A stretch of 58,960 nucleotides of DNA, from contig NZ_LFLT01000030.1 in NCBI RefSeq assembly GCF_001189955.1, positions 1-58,960 of the forward strand, in the 5' to 3' direction. Positions 55,101 through 58,960 of this stretch are shown piece after piece. A program made the position numbers and the translations under genes. Source of the stretch: Herbaspirillum chlorophenolicum. GTDB taxonomy: Bacteria; Pseudomonadota; Gammaproteobacteria; Burkholderiales; Burkholderiaceae_D. How positions within the stretch are numbered: the first letter of the stretch is position 1; each line of letters begins with the position of its first letter. The notes below the pieces were generated by a model. That model was not told the origin of the DNA. It saw only the letters and a program-made list of their open reading frames with translations, and made no database searches.

Positions 55101-57215
55101 GCGGCCATCTCCGAATTGCAGCGGCCGTTGCATACCGTCAAGGGCAGTGCGCGCATGGCCGGCGCCTTGCGCCTGGGGCATCTGATGCATGAACTGGAAA
55201 GCGGCGTCCAGCGCATGCTGCGCAAGGAAGAAGGGCCGGATGCCGTGGCCGGTTTGCTGGCGCTATACGACCAGGCGCTCAAGCAGTTCGAAGCCTTGGA
55301 ACAATTGAGCGCGCTGGGTGCCGGCGATGGCGCATCCGCGCCGTTGCAGCGCCTGTCCGAGAGCGAACGTAAGCTGGCTTCGCCGCTGGTGCGCATCAAG
55401 GTCAGCGCGCTCGACAAATTGCTTAACCAGGTGGGTGAAGTGTCGATCGCGCGCTCGCAGCTGGAGAATGAAGTCGAGGCGCTGCACAAGAGCGCACAAG
55501 AACTGGCGGAGAACATCGCCAAGTTGTCGGCGCAGTTGCGCGACGTGGAAATCCAGGCGGAGATCCAGATGGCCGCTTCCCATCAGGCCAGCGGCGAAAG
55601 CATGCACTTCGACCCGTTGGAACTCGACCGCTTTACGTACCTGCAGGAACTCACGCGCATGATGGCCGAGAACGTCAACGACGCGGCTTCACTGCAAAAG
55701 CAATTGATCGATTCCGCCGGCAAGACACAGGAAGGCTTGAGGCGGCAAGGACGCCTGACGCGCGAGTTGCAGCAGGAACTGATGTACACCCGCATGGTGA
55801 AATTCAAGAGCCTGGAGCAGCGCTTGCATCATCTGGTGCGGCAGTTGGGCAATGAAACCGGCAAGGCGCTGGCATTGGAGATCGGCGGCGGCGACGTTGA
55901 ACTGGACCGCGGCATTCTGGAACGGATGATCGGGCCCTTCGAGCACCTGTTGCGTAATGCCGCCGTGCATGGCATCGAGGCCGGCGCCGAACGTGCCGCA
56001 GCGGGCAAGCAGGCGGCCGGCCGGCTCAGTGTGCAGGCCGCGCAGGAGGGCAGCGAAGCCATTATCCGCATCGCCGACGACGGCCGCGGCCTGGACCTGG
56101 CCGCGATCCGCAGCAAGGGAGCGGCGCAGGGGCTGATCAGCGAAGACGCCGCGCTGGGCGATGCGCGGGTGAGCGAATTGATCTTCGAACCCGGCTTTAC
56201 CACCGCGTCGGAAGTGTCGACCCTGGCCGGGCGTGGCGTGGGCATGGATGTCGTGCGCTCCGAAGTGACGGCGCTGGGCGGGCGCGTCACGGTGGAGTCG
56301 CAGGCCGGCGCAGGCGTGCATTTCACGATCCACTTGCCATTGTCGCTGGCCGTCAAGCAGGTCTGCCTGTTGCGGCAGGGCGAGCAAACCTACGCGATTC
56401 CATCGATGCTGATCGATAAGGTAGTGCAGCTGCGCGGCAAGGAGATGCGGCAGGCGCTGGACGAAGAAGCGTTGCCCGAAGGCGGGCGCATGGTGGTGCT
56501 GCATCCGTTGGACCGGCTGCTCGACGAGCCGCGGGCAGACAGCAGCTTGCCGCAGCTATCGAGCTACGTCCTGTTCGTCAAGGGCGGCAACGAACTGGTG
56601 GCGATTCTGGTGGACCAGGTGCTGGGCAACCGGGAAGTAGTTGCCAAGCCGCTTGGGCCGCAGCTCGACACCCTGGTCGGTGTGGTCGGCGCCACCGTGC
56701 TGGGCAACGGCGAGATCGCCTTGATCATCAACCCGCTGCTGCTGGCGCGCCGTACCGGCATTCGCAGGCTGGCAAGCCGGCCTGCTGAAATCGCGCCGCG
56801 CGTCGAACAGAAGATGGTGATGGTCGTCGATGACTCGCTCACCGTGCGCAAGGTGATGCAGCGTCTGCTGGCACGCGAAGGCTATGCGGTGGCGACTGCA
56901 ACTGACGGCTATGACGCTATCCGCCAGTTGCACGACCTGACTCCGGACATCTTCCTGGTCGATATCGAGATGCCGCGCATGGATGGCTATACCCTGGTGC
57001 GCCACCTGCGCGACAACGAGTCCACACGCAGCAAGCCCATCATCATGATCACTTCCCGCACCGGCGCCAAGCACCGCGAGCGCGCGATGGAAGTCGGGGT
57101 CAACCATTACATGGGCAAGCCTTACCAGGACGAGCAACTGCTGGAACTGATCAGGCATTTCACCAGCGATGCCAGCGGACGTGCGGAAGATGACTTCAGT
57201 GATGTCTTGTATTAG
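52134..57215 (+). CDS. chpA: ChpA-type chemotaxis hybrid histidine kinase
   Basis: 1693 residues. Order: an N-terminal FimL-like helical region (about 1-540) with no clear Hpt histidine; three Hpt domains with His658 (HTFKGSGR), His839 (HTLRGCSA) and His1000 (HTVKGSAR); a dimerisation region; a CheA-type ATPase (LRNAAVHGIE near 1275, ADDGRGLDL, GRGVGMDVV); a CheW-like domain; and a C-terminal receiver with Asp1610 in FLVDIEMPRMDG. It phosphorylates PilG/PilH to control twitching. The ATG at 52134 has only a weak ribosome site. The stop codon TAG coincides with the left border of hairpin repeat copy 2. Confidence 0.95.
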   Translation: MDASIAISTAPATGPQPRAQISDNLRMLAATLHDSLDQLLTSLNGAESEAPPAQQAALAAARLSELTHVLTLAGADAAARLMAMAHRHLLLAAEQHPLVWPPADSAAVVQALWSMHDYLDALHDKDGSSDICDWPLFTASRRLQSAHADAVDIEVAVPVNEDERSTAFAHALGELEADRGFDVTLAAVRTMEAALSSMPELAPARAFIGRIAAGVQPLDTHALSVLASLAALLAAMHSDPSSIVLRTAFALRRIVFLQAMADEEASRKQRPGEEPQQMLKLMFLADELLGVWDHCVGIGGGAGRVGAAWQWCEIVLRAFAVSRRIWPRLRVPGVSGFLAALSRLALDLAMSPRTDGRDREVSSCLIFFDEGLRRRIHNEEDFIGQVDCIVDHLAMLARGETEPEPFPWFSRELRSDMARRMQGVVERKIQGKLAGIEQALETLWSPDYPQAVPVAGDDPEESDAASGATLAALMADINTDFAKIEGLAAQLRSVEIRELARTLRIQAVARLPDTLRVPDGDLQAQRRGDALRAVMVRDIALLGQLIAQACRSPFNHWDQRQDEKMVAPADPALVADIRRVLDQEGGEPVPSDPTAPASGHFAQDALGEWQPQERDQEMIEIFLIEARQMLDSLREDLPRLAGASADAELLASVRRCFHTFKGSGRMVGLVALSDAAHAVEILLNACLTEARATGCVALAQPVLTLLENSRLLLEEWIGDLSTQGGSCRTAPSLVAAALVLRKNVVAAEPAAHENKIAPATPQLQVDTVAAAPPVFVPAVARPEEPSSDAANADPQLRDIYLNEARQLFKTLRQHGSSWRAKANSGLIVPAPPLFMRAIHTLRGCSAAAGFAGMQQLAGLLDDLLEQIKAAATGLDGNQLATVERAVDAMNAMQDQYRQGTLPAAPVPESEALSALLQHFRQPHASANAAGVPGPMPDVAATSHVIGNEAGELRDEIDHDLLPVFLEEGQDLLAAVGEGLHRFQRDSSDSAAISELQRPLHTVKGSARMAGALRLGHLMHELESGVQRMLRKEEGPDAVAGLLALYDQALKQFEALEQLSALGAGDGASAPLQRLSESERKLASPLVRIKVSALDKLLNQVGEVSIARSQLENEVEALHKSAQELAENIAKLSAQLRDVEIQAEIQMAASHQASGESMHFDPLELDRFTYLQELTRMMAENVNDAASLQKQLIDSAGKTQEGLRRQGRLTRELQQELMYTRMVKFKSLEQRLHHLVRQLGNETGKALALEIGGGDVELDRGILERMIGPFEHLLRNAAVHGIEAGAERAAAGKQAAGRLSVQAAQEGSEAIIRIADDGRGLDLAAIRSKGAAQGLISEDAALGDARVSELIFEPGFTTASEVSTLAGRGVGMDVVRSEVTALGGRVTVESQAGAGVHFTIHLPLSLAVKQVCLLRQGEQTYAIPSMLIDKVVQLRGKEMRQALDEEALPEGGRMVVLHPLDRLLDEPRADSSLPQLSSYVLFVKGGNELVAILVDQVLGNREVVAKPLGPQLDTLVGVVGATVLGNGEIALIINPLLLARRTGIRRLASRPAEIAPRVEQKMVMVVDDSLTVRKVMQRLLAREGYAVATATDGYDAIRQLHDLTPDIFLVDIEMPRMDGYTLVRHLRDNESTRSKPIIMITSRTGAKHRERAMEVGVNHYMGKPYQDEQLLELIRHFTSDASGRAEDDFSDVLY

Positions 57216-57376
57216 AACTTGTTCAGAATTTCCCCGGGGCCGTCCAAACGGCCCTTCAGGCGGTCTGCGGCGTTGCAAAGCCTCGCGGGGCCACCGGCCC
57301 GGCTGCGTTTTGCGCCTTGCATCCCATCCTGAATGACCATTTGTCCGATTCCCGGGAAATCCTGAACAGGTTCTTA
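57213..57376. repeat. 164-bp hairpin repeat, copy 2 (MITE-like)
   Basis: The ends TAGAACTTGTTCAGAATTTC and the complement of AAATCCTGAACAGGTTCTTA pair as an imperfect inverted repeat. The inner core from CAGGCGGTCTGC to CATCCTGAA is nearly identical to copy 1 at 28777. TA stands at both borders. The left border lies in the chpA stop codon. It could serve as the chpA transcription terminator. No ORF is inside. Confidence 0.85.
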
Positions 57377-57588
57377 GACCCTGTCCACATTCCATCTGCG
57401 AGATGCACGGCTTCCAGAAGGTGGAGGCAAGGCACAATTCACGCTGATGCCATGCCCGGCGTAAAATGACGCGTTTGGGTATCGCCATATGGCGCTGCCC
57501 CGAATCCGTTACGAGGCCAGAAAATCAATTCCACGTCCGTCTCGATCATGCCGGTACCGGCGTACCACGTCTACAGCTACGGAGCGGT

Positions 57589-57705
57589 TTAACGCGGATT
57601 GTCGTTGCGGTCGCGCTCGCGAGGGGCGCGCCGCATCGTCCAGCGGAAGCCGATGCTAAAGACGAGGCCGAGCAGGCCGAGGAACAGCAACAGGTCGTCA
57701 AGCAC
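57589..57705 (-). CDS. possible 38-residue single-pass membrane protein
   Basis: GTG at 57705 preceded by AAGGA with seven bases of spacing, TAA at 57589. The peptide has a hydrophobic helix (LDDLLLFLGLLGLVFSIGF) and a basic, hydrophilic tail (RRAPRERDRNDNPR), the pattern of a small inner-membrane protein with its C terminus in the cytoplasm. It is divergent from the LysR gene at 57842. No homologue is recognised. Confidence 0.5.
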   Translation of the reverse strand: MLDDLLLFLGLLGLVFSIGFRWTMRRAPRERDRNDNPR

Positions 57706-57841
57706 AATGGGTCCTTGGGAAAAGGGCCCGCATGGCGCGGGCGTTGTGGATGGCTTCACTGTATGCGCCCGGTGCCCGCTACGCCAATATCAAATGGGGC
57801 GAGGCGCCATCTCAAAACGATATGGAGACTCTGGAGGAGAC

Positions 57842-58765
57842 ATGATTTCATTCCGGCAGCTCAGGTACTTCGTCGAAATCGTCGAAGCTGGCGGCTATAC
57901 GCGCGCGGCGGAACGCCTGTTCATTGCGCAATCGGCACTGAGCCGGCAAATCAAGGAATTGGAAGGCAGCCTCGACGTGGTATTGCTGCGGCGCGACGCC
58001 AAGCAGTTCGAGCTCACCGATGCCGGGCAGGATTTCTACGAACGCAGCCGCAAGATCCTGCTCGACATCGACCGCGCCGTCGCCCAGGCGCGCACCATCG
58101 GCAAGGGCGAGCATGGCGCGTTGCGCCTGCTGCATTCCAGTTCGGTGCCCCTGTCGGCGCCGCTGGGGCCGACCTTGAACGAAGTGCTCAAGGCCTTTCC
58201 CGGCATTTCCCTGGAGATATCGCAGGCGCCTTCCGAATACCAGGCGCGCGAAATCGACGAGGGCAGTGCCGACATCGGCTTGGCGCGCCTGCCCATCCTG
58301 CGCAAGCATCCGAATCTGGAAAGCGCGGTACTGTACCGCGAGCGGCTGGTGGCGGCGGTGCCGGCCACACATCCACTGGCGCAGCGCGACCAGGTGGAAA
58401 TCGCGGAACTGCGCGAGGAGCATTTCGTCACGGTGCCGCACCGCGACCGCGGTGGGCTGAGCTACCTGGTGGCCGAGCGCTGCATCGCGCATGGTTTCTA
58501 TCCGCGCGTGGCGCGCGCGACCTCGCGCAAGAATTCACTCCTGAGCCTGGTCAATGCCGGCTTCGGCATCGCCGTGGTGCCGCAGAGCATGGCCAGCATT
58601 TCGCTGGCGGCGGGCGTGAGTTTTCCGGCGGTGAAGGATGCCGATTTCTATTCGGAGGTGGCGCTGCTATGGCGGCGCGATGCGCCGGCCATGGTGAACC
58701 AGTTCGTGCAGGCCTTCATCGAGGGCCTGAGAGCAACGGGTTTGCCCGCGCCGGAAGGGGGCTAG
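57842..58765 (+). CDS. LysR-family transcriptional regulator
   Basis: 307 residues. N-terminal helix-turn-helix (about 1-60; GGYTRAAERLFIAQSALSRQIKELE) and a substrate-binding domain with HSSSVPLSAPLGPTL and GFGIAVVPQSMA. GGAGGAG lies directly before the ATG at 57842, which decides the start over an in-frame extension to 57599. Target genes are unknown; it is divergent from the small membrane-protein ORF. The last 195 bases of the window show no gene. Confidence 0.93.
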   Translation: MISFRQLRYFVEIVEAGGYTRAAERLFIAQSALSRQIKELEGSLDVVLLRRDAKQFELTDAGQDFYERSRKILLDIDRAVAQARTIGKGEHGALRLLHSSSVPLSAPLGPTLNEVLKAFPGISLEISQAPSEYQAREIDEGSADIGLARLPILRKHPNLESAVLYRERLVAAVPATHPLAQRDQVEIAELREEHFVTVPHRDRGGLSYLVAERCIAHGFYPRVARATSRKNSLLSLVNAGFGIAVVPQSMASISLAAGVSFPAVKDADFYSEVALLWRRDAPAMVNQFVQAFIEGLRATGLPAPEGG

Positions 58766-58960
58766 GGCCCAATTCCAGCGCGGTTGATCGGACAAGAATT
58801 CAGGCGCCGGTCGCAACCGGGCGCTTGGCATCCGAGCTCCATTCGCTCCATGAACCCGGATACAGGCGGGCGCCGCCGAGGCCCCCCACCTCCCGCGCCC
58901 GCAGGGTGTGGCAAGCGGGCACCCCCGGGCCGCCCAGCACCACCCCACCATAGCGGTAGC

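Noticed and set aside
57483..57494. Palindrome CGCCATATGGCG
   Set aside because: Isolated 12-bp palindrome with an NdeI-like centre, not near a clear promoter; likely chance.
57439..57549. 36-codon minus-strand ORF beyond the small membrane-protein ORF
   Set aside because: No ribosome site before its ATG at 57549 and no distinctive composition.
57466..58953. 495-codon plus-strand open frame over the last LysR gene
   Set aside because: Different frame from the LysR gene, no domain, low-complexity Arg/Gly/Ala composition.
58766..58960. Gene at the right edge of the window
   Set aside because: GC-rich sequence with only shadow frames; no start with a ribosome site and no recognisable protein segment.

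Overview
The window is chromosomal DNA of a high-GC betaproteobacterium, most likely Herbaspirillum or a close Oxalobacteraceae relative. This rests on the gene content and order (rplM-rpsI-argC-DUF6776-bactofilin-erpA, hemL-thiD-rubredoxin next to pilGHIJ-chpA, pyrC-coq7, gdhA-gltIJKL). It also rests on the sugar-acid cluster at the left end, which matches the layout I recall for the non-phosphorylative pentose pathway of H. huttiense. No rRNA, tRNA, CRISPR array, prophage or intact insertion sequence was seen.

Region 1 (1-12 kb) is a catabolic block on the minus strand. It holds a GguC/AraD1-like protein, a complete polar-amino-acid-type ABC transporter, a UxaA-type sugar-acid dehydratase, a XylX-like 2-keto-3-deoxypentonate dehydratase and an SDR dehydrogenase ended by a clear terminator. 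An SMP-30 lactonase and glpK follow. A divergent LysR gene at 10947 is the likely regulator. Region 2 (12-29 kb) is mixed: a DUF3047 lipoprotein, small hypotheticals, two M20 peptidases, a LysE exporter, an AraC regulator, a molybdopterin oxidoreductase, a lipoprotein peptidase, fadD, a hydroxyacid dehydrogenase-dgoK-dgoA operon (De Ley-Doudoroff route) and a YciA-type thioesterase.

Region 3 (29-39 kb) has an Atm1-type exporter, a LysR gene, gdhA, an orphan binding protein and gltIJKL, a glutamate uptake and assimilation block. As given, gltL is frameshifted. Region 4 (39-48 kb) is housekeeping: pyrC, coq7, an OsmC protein, rplM-rpsI, argC, a DUF6776 protein, a bactofilin, erpA, hemL, thiD and rubredoxin. 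A candidate small RNA with Shine-Dalgarno-complementary runs lies upstream of rplM.

Region 5 (48-57 kb) is the Pil-Chp chemosensory operon that controls type IV pilus twitching. Its PilG receiver lacks the phospho-accepting aspartate, and ChpA carries three recognisable Hpt histidines. The window closes with a second copy of a 164-bp hairpin repeat, a tiny membrane-protein ORF and a LysR gene.

The points I consider most worth following are the candidate sRNA (41426-41517), the degenerate PilG, the paired hairpin repeats flanked by TA dinucleotides with arms that vary in concert, the gltL frameshift, and the sugar-acid operon served by an amino-acid-type transporter.
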